Source: CAYLQA01 sp964385695
Lineage (GTDB): Bacteria; Desulfobacterota; Desulfobulbia; Desulfobulbales; Desulfurivibrionaceae
Length of the DNA: 50,266 nucleotides
NCBI GenBank assembly: GCA_964385695.1
Contig: CAYLQA010000027.1
Location: forward strand, 1 to 50,266
Direction of reading: 5' to 3'
The notes under the pieces are model-generated. The model had not been told where the DNA came from. It saw only the letters and a list, made by a program, of their open reading frames with translations, and did not search any database. The translations under genes and the position numbers were made by a program. Every line of letters starts with the position of its first letter. The stretch's first letter is position 1. Below, piece after piece: positions 25,547-32,589 of this stretch.

Positions 25547-25560
25547 GTTTCACGTGGAAC
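25547..25560. promoter_or_regulatory. parS-like ParB binding site
   Basis: GTTTCACGTGGAAC, a 14-base near-palindrome matching the core of the bacterial parS consensus (TGTTTCACGTGAAACA, with the GTGGAAC half-site variant known). It begins 3 bases after the second perfect DnaA-box-like repeat. Confidence 0.55.
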
Positions 25561-25660
25561 CCGGAGCCTGAAAGCAAAAAAAATTTCACCTATTTCTTTA
25601 TGAAAAAGTTGGGTATAAAAAAGCTTTAGCATTTCCTTAATTATCATTATAAGGTTCCAG

Positions 25661-26419
25661 ATGAGTATCCGCAAAATCACCTCCCTTACCGCCCTGATCA
25701 CCTTTTTGTTGGAAGTGCTGACCAGTGTCATTCTTTATATCGTGCCCCAAGGTCGGGTTGCCTATTGGGCGGATTGGAAGCTGTGGGGACTTACGAAAAC
25801 ACAATGGGGCAACCTGCATGTTAACCTGGGTGTGCTCTTCCTCATCGCCATCTTTTTGCACATCTACTACAACTGGAACCCACTCATCGCCTATCTCAAA
25901 AACAAGGCGCGGGAGATGAGGGTCATCACCAAAGAGTTCAATATTGCCCTGGTGCTGACATTGCTCTTCGGCCTTGCTACCTACTTTGAGATCCCACCCA
26001 TCTACACAATCATTGAGATAGGTGCTTCCATCAAAGACCGGGCAGCACGCGCCTATGGCGAACCGCCCTATGGGCATGCAGAGCTTTCCTCGCTCAAGGT
26101 ATTTTGCAAAAAAACAGGGCTTGACTTGGAGCAGAGCATGGAAAAACTTGATGCCGCCGGCATCAAGTACCGCGATCAAAGCCAGGCCGTCGGCGAGATC
26201 GCCAAAAACAATAACCTTTCACCCAAAGCGCTTTTTGCCATCATGAAGCCAGTAGGAGTACCAGAAGCCCAAAAATCTCTGCCCGAGAATCCACCCTCTG
26301 GATTCGGCAACCGAACCCTGGCCGATATCTGCCATGAGTACGACCTGAACATCAAAATAGCTGTTCGCGGCCTGGCCGATCGAAAAATAAAGGCCAAGGA
26401 AGGAAGGAATGACCATTAA
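25661..26419 (+). CDS. DUF4405-type membrane protein with C-terminal IA..SP helix repeats
   Basis: 252 residues. Three hydrophobic spans (about 8-28, 48-68, 90-110) with H-V-N-L and H-I-Y-Y histidines look like the DUF4405 domain, which resembles a small cytochrome b-type or FeS-associated membrane module. The soluble C-terminal part has a helical segment and two diverged repeats of the pattern xIAxxxxLSPxxxxxxxK: AVGEIAKNNNLSPKALF and TLADICHEYDLNIKIAV. AAGG 6 bases before the ATG serves as ribosome-binding site. A third such repeat lies just downstream in another frame, next to a tetranucleotide repeat. Function unknown; redox-linked membrane proteins are the nearest guess. Confidence 0.75.
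   Translation: MSIRKITSLTALITFLLEVLTSVILYIVPQGRVAYWADWKLWGLTKTQWGNLHVNLGVLFLIAIFLHIYYNWNPLIAYLKNKAREMRVITKEFNIALVLTLLFGLATYFEIPPIYTIIEIGASIKDRAARAYGEPPYGHAELSSLKVFCKKTGLDLEQSMEKLDAAGIKYRDQSQAVGEIAKNNNLSPKALFAIMKPVGVPEAQKSLPENPPSGFGNRTLADICHEYDLNIKIAVRGLADRKIKAKEGRNDH
26396..26407 (+). repeat. Tetranucleotide repeat (AAGG)3 at the end of the DUF4405 gene
   Basis: Three tandem AAGG units directly before AATG. Loss of one unit would put the main frame in register with the small downstream frame. The same bases can act as the ribosome-binding site of that small frame. Confidence 0.7.
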
Positions 26420-26501
26420 GGAGATTGCCGCAGAAAACGAAACCTCACCCATGGACATTTTCGAGGCATTAAAGCAGGTGGCAGCCAAGAGCAAGAGCTG
26501 A
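26409..26501 (+). CDS. Small overlapping frame carrying a third DUF4405-type C-terminal repeat
   Basis: 30 residues, starting at an ATG that overlaps the last 11 bases of the DUF4405 gene in another frame. Its sequence begins MTIKEIAAENETSPMDIF and fits the repeat pattern seen twice at the end of the DUF4405 protein. Either it is a coupled micro-protein, helped by the strong AAGGAAGG upstream, or it is the displaced end of the DUF4405 protein after a frameshift in (AAGG)3. The match to the repeat pattern argues that it is, or was, coding. Confidence 0.5.
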   Translation: MTIKEIAAENETSPMDIFEALKQVAAKSKS

Positions 26502-26534
26502 TTTTTTTCGCTAACAAAAACATGCCGCCCCGAG

Positions 26535-26550
26535 TAGGTATTTACACCTA
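26535..26550. promoter_or_regulatory. Candidate activator site upstream of the methyltransferase gene
   Basis: TAGGTATTTACACCTA, inverted arms TAGGT/ACCTA. It matches 13 of 16 positions with the site upstream of the PrpE-like gene (43508-43523). It lies about 50 bases before the candidate -35 box. The arms resemble half-sites of LuxR-type response regulators (inference). Confidence 0.35.
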
Positions 26551-26599
26551 TTTGCTTAACTTTGCGTGCTTTTTTCCACCTCAAAAACGGAATTCCCTG

Positions 26600-26628
26600 T
26601 TGACAACCGCTTTTTTTATCGCTATTTT
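26600..26628 (+). promoter_or_regulatory. Sigma-70-type promoter of the methyltransferase gene
   Basis: TTGACA (26600-26605), 17 bases, TATTTT (26623-26628). The leader is about 120 bases and contains the hairpin GTGTGA, TCAAG, TCACAC (26669-26685). Confidence 0.55.
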
Positions 26629-26757
26629 TCGCGCTTTACATTTATAGTGACTGAATCCGTCCTACGCCGTGTGATCAAGTCACACCGCTATTCCGCAAAA
26701 ATAACCGGCTCTCTAAGGGCTGGAGATAACGATATAAATTTAGAAAAGGAGAAGACA

Positions 26758-27651
26758 ATGTCTAAGGTTTTAGCAATTGCTGAGAGCATCAACATCATGG
26801 GAAACCGCAGCGGCGGTGCGATGAAAGAGAGAAATCCCGGTCCTGTCCAGGAGATGGCCAAGGAAGAAACCGGCCACGGTGCATCCTATCTCGATCTTAA
26901 CATCGGCCCGGCCCGTAAAGACGGTACCGACCTGATGCCTTGGGTTGTTGAAACCTGTGAGGCAGCGTCCGACGTTCCCCTTTGTCTTGACACCACCAAC
27001 ACCGATGCCATGGCAGCCGGTTTCAAAGTGGTAAAAAACAAAGAGGCCGCGATCATGAACTCCATCTCTGCCCAGCCCGAGCGTATGGAAAAATTGATCC
27101 CGGTTGCAGCCGAGTCCGGCTGTAACGTTATCGCCCTGCTCTGGGGCCCGGATGGAATGCCCCGCGACTCAAACGAGCGCGCTGCAATGGCCGTTGACCT
27201 GATGATGGCCCTGGCCGAGGCTGGTATCCCCAACGAAAAAATGCTCTTCGATCCCATCGGTACCCCCATCACCCTGGGCGCCGACCAGATAGCCTCCGGC
27301 CTTGAGTTCCTCAGCATGCTGCAGGACATTGCCCCGGGTGCAGGTTCCACCATTGGTCTGTCCAACGTTTCAAACGGTGTAGCCGAGCATCTGCGTAAGC
27401 ACCTCGATCGCACCTACCTGATCATGCTCATGAAATACGGCCTCACCACCGCCATCGTAAACTCCTACGATTCCGAGCTGATGGCCATCTGCAAAGGCGA
27501 GCGTCAGGACCACGTTGATATGGTTCACGCCATGATGGACGGCAATGATCCTGATGCCGCGTCTCTCAGCGGCATCGCTCTTGAGCATTATAAAACCTAT
27601 AAAGCCCTTTCCGGCCAGAACGTCTTTAGTGAGTCATGGCTTGAGTTGTAA
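26758..27651 (+). CDS. acsE: Methyltetrahydrofolate:corrinoid iron-sulfur protein methyltransferase
   Basis: 297 residues starting at the ATG that follows an AAAAGGAG site; the longer frame from 26566 has no such support. It is a pterin-binding (DHPS-like) TIM barrel: INIMGNR near the start, DLNIGPA, LCLDTTN, IMNSISA, and GLSNVSNG near the end, matching MeTr of the acetyl-CoA pathway. The enzyme moves the methyl group between methyl-H4folate and the corrinoid iron-sulfur protein. The rest of the CODH/ACS complex is not in this window. A strong terminator follows, so it is transcribed alone. The symbol reflects the family; the paralogue could serve another corrinoid protein. Confidence 0.88.
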   Translation: MSKVLAIAESINIMGNRSGGAMKERNPGPVQEMAKEETGHGASYLDLNIGPARKDGTDLMPWVVETCEAASDVPLCLDTTNTDAMAAGFKVVKNKEAAIMNSISAQPERMEKLIPVAAESGCNVIALLWGPDGMPRDSNERAAMAVDLMMALAEAGIPNEKMLFDPIGTPITLGADQIASGLEFLSMLQDIAPGAGSTIGLSNVSNGVAEHLRKHLDRTYLIMLMKYGLTTAIVNSYDSELMAICKGERQDHVDMVHAMMDGNDPDAASLSGIALEHYKTYKALSGQNVFSESWLEL

Positions 27652-27694
27652 GAAAACGGCATGATATAATGGCCGTTTGTTAAAGCGGCCGATG

Positions 27695-27723
27695 AAAAGA
27701 GAAGGCTGCCGGCCTTCTCTTTT
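27695..27723 (+). terminator. Terminator of the methyltransferase gene
   Basis: 12-bp perfect stem (AAAAGAGAAGGC with its complement), 5-base loop, run of T at the 3' side continuing to 27728. It lies about 45 bases past the stop. Confidence 0.92.
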
Positions 27724-27734
27724 TTTTTGCTTTC

Positions 27735-27798
27735 TGTAGGAGCCCCTTCAGGGGCGATGAACCAAGCCTAACTTATCGCCCCTGGAGGGGCTCCTACA
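27735..27798. repeat. REP-like inverted repeat pair
   Basis: Arms of 24 bases (27735-27758 and 27775-27798) differ at one position and each begins with TGTAGGAGC at its outer end. Each arm is itself a small hairpin built on CCCCT/AGGGG. It belongs to the same family as the element at 36309-36336. Confidence 0.8.
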
Positions 27799-27828
27799 AT
27801 AACGAATTTGAAATACGTAGGGGCAGAC

Positions 27829-28407
27829 ATGACCGACATCCCATCCCACCACATGATCTATGGCCACCTGGATGACTATGTCACCGGTGAGTCGGTGGTG
27901 GATACTGATGATGAGCGCTATAGGCAAAAAATCGCCCACTTCTTGGTGGAGGATAAAGGTTTCAGCAAGTCGGACATTGAGATGCGCTGCACCATCGAAA
28001 CCCTGTTTGCCAAGCAGTTCGTCACCTCAAAAATCGATGTGGTGGCCTCTTGTGCAGGCAAACGGGTAATGATTCTGCGTTACGGCCCAGGTTCTTTGGT
28101 TACAAGGGAACGCCCGGCCGTTGCCGCAGCCAGGGTATTGGACGAGAAGCAACAAATCCCCTTCATTGTGGTGACCAACGGTGAAGAGGCTGAGGTGCTC
28201 AACATTAACGGCAAGGTTTTAGCTGGCCCCGGCCCCTTGGAGATCATTCCAACCAAGGGGGAAATAGAAGCCAAACTGGCAAAGCTTGAGTTTGCCCCAT
28301 GGCCCGAGGAAAAACGGGAGCCGGAATTGCGCATTCTCAATGCCTTTGATATTGAGGTTTGCTGCGCCGGAGGCCCCTGTGCTCTGCCCGGCGCTGAAGA
28401 AGGATAG
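27829..28407 (+). CDS. HsdR N-terminal-like (HSDR_N_2) protein with altered active site
   Basis: 192 residues from the ATG at 27829, 6 bases after AGGGG; an upstream TTG is less likely. The fold pattern is that of the type I restriction HsdR N-terminal nuclease-like domain: RCTIETLFAKQFVTSKIDVVASCAGKRVMILRYGPGS and RPAVAAARVL. The Asp of the motif is present (KIDVV). The expected E-x-K of the PD-(D/E)xK site is replaced by LRYGP, so nuclease activity is doubtful. The C-terminus has CCAGGPC. No hsdM or hsdS is nearby, so it is not part of a restriction system. Its role is unknown. Confidence 0.7.
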   Translation: MTDIPSHHMIYGHLDDYVTGESVVDTDDERYRQKIAHFLVEDKGFSKSDIEMRCTIETLFAKQFVTSKIDVVASCAGKRVMILRYGPGSLVTRERPAVAAARVLDEKQQIPFIVVTNGEEAEVLNINGKVLAGPGPLEIIPTKGEIEAKLAKLEFAPWPEEKREPELRILNAFDIEVCCAGGPCALPGAEEG

Positions 28408-28450
28408 TTTCGCTACAAAAACCTGTTTTTAGTTTTTAACTTTCGTGTTA

Positions 28451-28468
28451 TTTCGTGGGTTTCGTGGC
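28451..28468 (+). repeat. Copy of the 18-base intergenic repeat
   Basis: TTTCGTGGGTTTCGTGGC, identical to 34702-34719. It is followed by an A-run and lies 30 bases before the DAHP synthase start. Confidence 0.8.
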
Positions 28469-28497
28469 AAAAAAATAATCAATACGGAGACAAAACA

Positions 28498-29841
28498 ATG
28501 TCACAAGAGTGGAGCAAGACAAGCTGGCAAAATTTCACGGCCCTGCAACAACCCAACTGGCCGGACAAAGCGGCGTTTGACGAGACCATTACAACCATCT
28601 CCAACCTGCCGCCTCTGGTCTTTGCCGGTGAAATCCGCACCCTGAAAGGGATGCTGGCCGATGCCTGCGAAGGCAAAGCCTTTTTGCTCCAGGGCGGCGA
28701 CTGTGCCGAAGATTTTTCCATGTGCACGGCCCCTGCCATCCGCGAACTCTTGAAGGTTATCCTGCAGATGGCGGTTATCATGAGTTATGCTGGCGGCAAA
28801 CCCGTGGTCAAGGTGGGCCGCATGGCTGGCCAGTATGCCAAGCCCCGCTCGGCCGATACCGAGACCATCGATGGGGTGGAGCTGCCCAGCTACCGTGGCG
28901 ACATGGTTAACGGCATCGACTTCACCCCCGAGTCGAGAATCCCTGATCCGCAGAACATGCTCAAAGGCTATCATCTGGCCTGCGCCACCATGAACATCCT
29001 GCGCGCCTTTACCCGCGGCGGTTATGCGGCCCTTGACCGGGTCCATGCCTGGAACAACGAGTTCGTCAAAAACTCACCCCAGGGCCAATCATACGAGCGT
29101 TTAGCCCAACAGATCGACCAAGCCCTGAGCTTCATGCGCATGATCGGCATCGACACCGACATCCCCCAGCTTAATCAGGCAAGCTTTTATACCTCCCACG
29201 AGGCATTGCTCCTGGGCTACGAACAGGCCTTAACCCGCCGGGATTCCATGACCGGCGACTGGTACGACTGTTCCGCTCACATGGTCTGGATCGGGGAACG
29301 TACCCGCCAGGTGGACGGCGCCCATATCGAGTTCCTGCGCGGCGTCTTGAACCCCATCGGCTGCAAGGTCGGCCCTGACCACGATATCGATGATGTAAAG
29401 CGGCTGGTCTCCACCCTGAACCCGGAGAACGAGCCGGGCCGGTTGACCCTGATCACCCGCTTCGGTGCGGGAAAGATCGCTGACTCCCTGCCCAACCTGG
29501 CCCGGGAGATGAAAAAGGAGGGCTTCAAGATCGTCTGGAGCTGCGATCCCATGCACGGCAACACCTACACCGCGGAGAGCGGCCACAAGACAAGGAACTT
29601 TGACGAGATCTTGAACGAGATCCGCTCCTTCTTCGAGATCCACTGGGCCGAGGGCACGGTGCCCGGCGGCGTTCATCTTGAGATGACCGGCGACGATGTG
29701 ACCGAATGCACCGGCGGCGGCAGAAACCTGCAGGACAGTGAGCTGAACCTCAACTATCAGACCAACTGCGACCCCCGCCTCAATGCGGAGCAGAGCCTGG
29801 AGCTGGCCTTCCAGATCTCGGAGATGATCCGCGAAAAGTAA
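28498..29841 (+). CDS. Class II 3-deoxy-7-phosphoheptulonate synthase
   Basis: 447 residues, ATG preceded by GGAG. It condenses phosphoenolpyruvate and erythrose 4-phosphate in the first step of aromatic amino-acid synthesis. Class II (plant/Mycobacterium type) markers are clear: WSKTSWQNF near the start, LLQGGDCAEDF, RMAGQYAKPRS, YDCSAHMVWIGERTR, KVGPDHDIDDV, CDPMHGNTY and GGVHLEMTGDDVTEC. Length is typical. It sits alone with a terminator downstream and no other aro genes, and a copy of an 18-base repeat in its leader. Confidence 0.95.
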   Translation: MSQEWSKTSWQNFTALQQPNWPDKAAFDETITTISNLPPLVFAGEIRTLKGMLADACEGKAFLLQGGDCAEDFSMCTAPAIRELLKVILQMAVIMSYAGGKPVVKVGRMAGQYAKPRSADTETIDGVELPSYRGDMVNGIDFTPESRIPDPQNMLKGYHLACATMNILRAFTRGGYAALDRVHAWNNEFVKNSPQGQSYERLAQQIDQALSFMRMIGIDTDIPQLNQASFYTSHEALLLGYEQALTRRDSMTGDWYDCSAHMVWIGERTRQVDGAHIEFLRGVLNPIGCKVGPDHDIDDVKRLVSTLNPENEPGRLTLITRFGAGKIADSLPNLAREMKKEGFKIVWSCDPMHGNTYTAESGHKTRNFDEILNEIRSFFEIHWAEGTVPGGVHLEMTGDDVTECTGGGRNLQDSELNLNYQTNCDPRLNAEQSLELAFQISEMIREK

Positions 29842-29861
29842 ACCCTTCTCAGCCAAACAAT

Positions 29862-29900
29862 AAAAAGCCCGGCCTCGTCAGCTGCGAGCCGGGCTTTTTT
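29862..29900 (+). terminator. Terminator of the DAHP synthase gene
   Basis: Stem AAAAAGCCCGGC with GCCGGGCTTTTT, partly extendable by CTCG/CGAG, then T-rich sequence. It starts 20 bases past the stop and may also serve the convergent aquaporin gene. Confidence 0.9.
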
Positions 29901-29937
29901 GTGATGCAGGCAAATCGGCTCTGCCCACAGCAAGCTA

Positions 29938-30786
29938 TCAGCTGAGCTTACACTTACAGGGCTCTATCTCCTTGCTACCCATCAGGGGCGTGACAAGAAA
30001 GCGAAAACAGAGGGCCGCTACAACGCCACCCAGTAAGGGGGCCAGGATGTAAACCCGGAAAAATCCGCCTTGCGGACCGGGGATGGCGACGCTGTCCCAG
30101 CCGGCCAACCAGGCCACCAGTCGGGGGCCTAAATCCCGGGCCGGATTGATGCCACATTGGGTCAGGGGGGCAAAGAGGGCGATAAGGACCGCGACCGTGG
30201 CACCGATAAAGACCGGGGCCAGGGTCGCGGAGGGGCGGCCCACATTGCACCCTTCGGTAAGGGAAAAGATCATGGAGACCAGCAAAAAGGTGCCCACAGC
30301 CTCCGCCAGCATTGCCTTGGGTAGAGAAATGGTAAAAGCCGAACTGTTGCCCGGGTTGGGAAAATACTCGCCAAACAGCATGGCCGTCTTGACCGATTCC
30401 GGCCCGCCACGGATGATGGCATGGGCCAGCTCGTATTGAGCGATGATATCACCAAAGAGCAATAAAATGGCAGCACCGGCAATTGTCGCGCCAGTCAGTT
30501 GAGACAGCCAGTAACCGGGCAAGAGGCAATGATCCATTCGTTTTGCCAGGACCATGGCCAGGGAAACCGCAGGATTGAGGTGGGCGCAGGAGAGATGGCG
30601 CGTGGCGTAAATGGCCAGGGTCACGCCGATACCCCAGACCAGGGCCACCTGCAACAGGCCGGAAAAGGCATCGAAGAGGACGGCCACGGCCACTGAGCCT
30701 ATACCGATAAAGGTGAGGAGAAAGGTGCCGAAGCACTCCCCCACACACATGGTCATATACTGCCTGACGGTCAGCTGGCGTTTCAT
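29938..30786 (-). CDS. MIP-family aquaglyceroporin (GlpF-like)
   Basis: 282 residues, six membrane spans plus two half-helices with the NPA signatures HLNPAVS and GINPARD. The Asp after the second NPA is typical of glycerol facilitators rather than strict water channels. The protein should pass glycerol or other small neutral solutes through the inner membrane. AAGGGG precedes the ATG. No glpK or glpD nearby, so the solute is uncertain. Between the two NPA regions is a longer loop (GGPESVKTAMLFGEYFPNP) as in GlpF-like members. Confidence 0.92.
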   Translation of the reverse strand: MKRQLTVRQYMTMCVGECFGTFLLTFIGIGSVAVAVLFDAFSGLLQVALVWGIGVTLAIYATRHLSCAHLNPAVSLAMVLAKRMDHCLLPGYWLSQLTGATIAGAAILLLFGDIIAQYELAHAIIRGGPESVKTAMLFGEYFPNPGNSSAFTISLPKAMLAEAVGTFLLVSMIFSLTEGCNVGRPSATLAPVFIGATVAVLIALFAPLTQCGINPARDLGPRLVAWLAGWDSVAIPGPQGGFFRVYILAPLLGGVVAALCFRFLVTPLMGSKEIEPCKCKLS

Positions 30787-30890
30787 TTTCTGCCCCTTGG
30801 CTGTTTCTCGTTGCTAGGCACCACCCTCTCAGCATTACACAGGCCGGGGAAAATTTCACGCAGCATCTATTCATATGGCCAAGACTGCTG

Positions 30891-31904
30891 CTACCTGCCG
30901 GTGTGGATAATCGTATACCTGAACGTCTTCGGATCAAGCCAGTCCAGGGTTTTCCTGCCGACCTGGGCAAAGGGGTACATGAGGTAGTTCACCGGTTTGC
31001 CATGCTGGGCAGGATTGAGCTGGAGATCCCTTCCCCTGCCTAGCTTGACCCGGTAAGGGTCAGCCCCGCCAAAGAAATAGGCGCGGTAACCATAAGTCTT
31101 GCTGTCGTCCTCGGCAAGCTGCTGGCTGAGCATCATTTTGCGGACATCAGCCGGGTCCACCACCACCCAACCGTAACCTGGCAAGAAAAACTCGGCCCAA
31201 CAATGCTGCCAGGTGGTGATATCTGTCACCTCTTTTTTACCCTGCCGGATGCCGAACACCTCCCGGGCAGGCACACCCACAGAGCGCGCTAAAGCCACAA
31301 ACACCGAATGGATATCCGCACATTTGCCCCCCGGTGCCTCTAACAGTTTGCAGACATTGCCCGGTCCGCACCCCCGGGTGGCAGGGTCACGGTACATGGA
31401 GGAGCAGATCCAGTCATAGATTGCCCGCGCCTTGCCAAGGACCGTGGTGCGGTCGGCAATAATGGCCTCGCCCTGTTTTTTCACGACACCATCAATGGGA
31501 CCAAGAGAGGTGGGCTCCAGATAGATGGCATAATCGGCCGGATCCCAGGCAGCCTCATGTTCTGGAAGATCCCGTTGCAGACGCTCTTTGCGTTCCACTG
31601 CAAAGGAAAAGGTGAGCGTCCGCTTTGCTCTCCCTTTGGCCCACCGGGCGTAAAGCATGGGAGTCTGGAATTTATTGTCGGTGTAGACGGCTGATTCACT
31701 GTAATCGCCGCTTATTTTGATATTGCTGATCGATTGATACGTATCCGATACCGGATACGGAATCCAGAGCTGCGCCTCCTCTGCTGGAGAGTGTCCGGAA
31801 AAATCAAACTCCATGATGATGGTGCCGGATCGAGAGCCGCCGAAACAGGCCGCTGTCTGGAGCAGCAGAATGAATAAAAGGGCAATAGGGGTCATTTTTT
31901 TCAT
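30891..31904 (-). CDS. Exported transglutaminase-like cysteine protease-fold protein
   Basis: 337 residues from the ATG at 31904; a GGAG/AAGG site precedes it, which is why the longer frame is not used. The signal peptide ends in TAAC, so lipidation at C20 is possible. The transglutaminase-like core (~150-255) shows the catalytic triad: C195 in GGKCADIH, H234 in WQHCWAEF and D250 in VVVDPAD. Such bacterial proteins act as periplasmic peptidases or amide-bond-forming enzymes, substrate usually unknown. An N-terminal beta-rich part (~28-130) precedes it. It stands alone, followed by about 270 bases without a gene upstream. Confidence 0.85.
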   Translation of the reverse strand: MKKMTPIALLFILLLQTAACFGGSRSGTIIMEFDFSGHSPAEEAQLWIPYPVSDTYQSISNIKISGDYSESAVYTDNKFQTPMLYARWAKGRAKRTLTFSFAVERKERLQRDLPEHEAAWDPADYAIYLEPTSLGPIDGVVKKQGEAIIADRTTVLGKARAIYDWICSSMYRDPATRGCGPGNVCKLLEAPGGKCADIHSVFVALARSVGVPAREVFGIRQGKKEVTDITTWQHCWAEFFLPGYGWVVVDPADVRKMMLSQQLAEDDSKTYGYRAYFFGGADPYRVKLGRGRDLQLNPAQHGKPVNYLMYPFAQVGRKTLDWLDPKTFRYTIIHTGR

Positions 31905-32177
31905 GCTACCTTCTCCTCGCTGTATTTTTTTATATGCACGCGCGTGACCCAACAATCATGCCCACAACATTATCGATATGACAAATAGATAATATCTATA
32001 AATAATCCCCCATCACATCGGCTTTTTTTTCATGGGGACGCCACAATGGATACTGCAGGGAAGGGTCAGAAGGACTGCACTGCTTGATGCTTTAATGTAT
32101 TGACAGAAACGAACTCTGGCTGATTCGCGCTGCGGGAACACTATTGGATATGCCTCGCTGAGAGGCCTGCAAAGTTA

Positions 32178-32576
32178 TTACTTGGAACAAAACTCCGTCA
32201 ACACCCCAAGGGTGGATTTTGGGAGCAGAAAGGCGACCTGCTTGCCGCCGGCCCCGGTGATGGGAGTCTCGTGAATGAGCTTCACGCCCTTGTCTTTGGC
32301 CGTGGCCAGCTGCTCCTCAACAGAGTCGCAGGCATAGGCGATGTGATGCACGCCCTCGCCGTTTTTTGCAATAAACTTGGCAATGGGGCTCTCATCAGAG
32401 GTGGCCTCCAGTAGCTCGATATGCACCTCGCCGATGGAAAAAAAGGCGGTCTTGACCTTTTGCGAGGCAACCTCCTCTATCTTTTCGCAGGTAAGCCCCA
32501 GCACACCCTCATACAATTCTTTGGCCTTGTCGATGGACTTGACAGCTATGCCGATATGGTCGATTTTCTTCAACAT
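32178..32576 (-). CDS. mce: Methylmalonyl-CoA epimerase
   Basis: 132 residues, VOC fold. The start MLKKIDHIGIAVKSIDKAKELYEG has the metal-binding His in DHIGIAV; VHIELLEA, HHIAYAC and a late LTEF give the rest of the metal site. It interconverts the S and R forms of methylmalonyl-CoA between the carboxylase and the mutase. Last gene of the propionate cluster, 13 bases after the biotin carboxylase gene. A weak hairpin (32152-32166) follows without a T-run. Confidence 0.95.
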   Translation of the reverse strand: MLKKIDHIGIAVKSIDKAKELYEGVLGLTCEKIEEVASQKVKTAFFSIGEVHIELLEATSDESPIAKFIAKNGEGVHHIAYACDSVEEQLATAKDKGVKLIHETPITGAGGKQVAFLLPKSTLGVLTEFCSK

Positions 32577-32589
32577 AATATTTACCTTC

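Larger units (their letters stand above)
25351..25660. other. Intergenic region with DnaA-box-like repeats and a parS-like site
   Basis: 310 bases between divergent genes. It is AT-rich, contains the near-palindrome AATAATAGTTATTATT (25469-25484), repeats of TGTTGATAA, and a ParB-site-like palindrome, listed separately. It must also hold the promoters for the leftward receptor and the rightward DUF4405 gene. Confidence 0.6.

Noticed and set aside
26669..26685. GTGTGA-TCAAG-TCACAC as a CRP binding site
   Set aside because: Half-sites are separated by 5 bases, not 6, and the site lies downstream of the candidate promoter; better viewed as a leader hairpin.
27829..28407. Type I restriction system
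   Set aside because: No hsdM, hsdS or helicase domain is nearby and the nuclease E-x-K motif is missing.
32152..32166. Hairpin GCCTC-GCTGA-GAGGC as terminator of the propionate cluster
   Set aside because: Only a 5-bp stem and no T-run on the minus strand; too weak to call.
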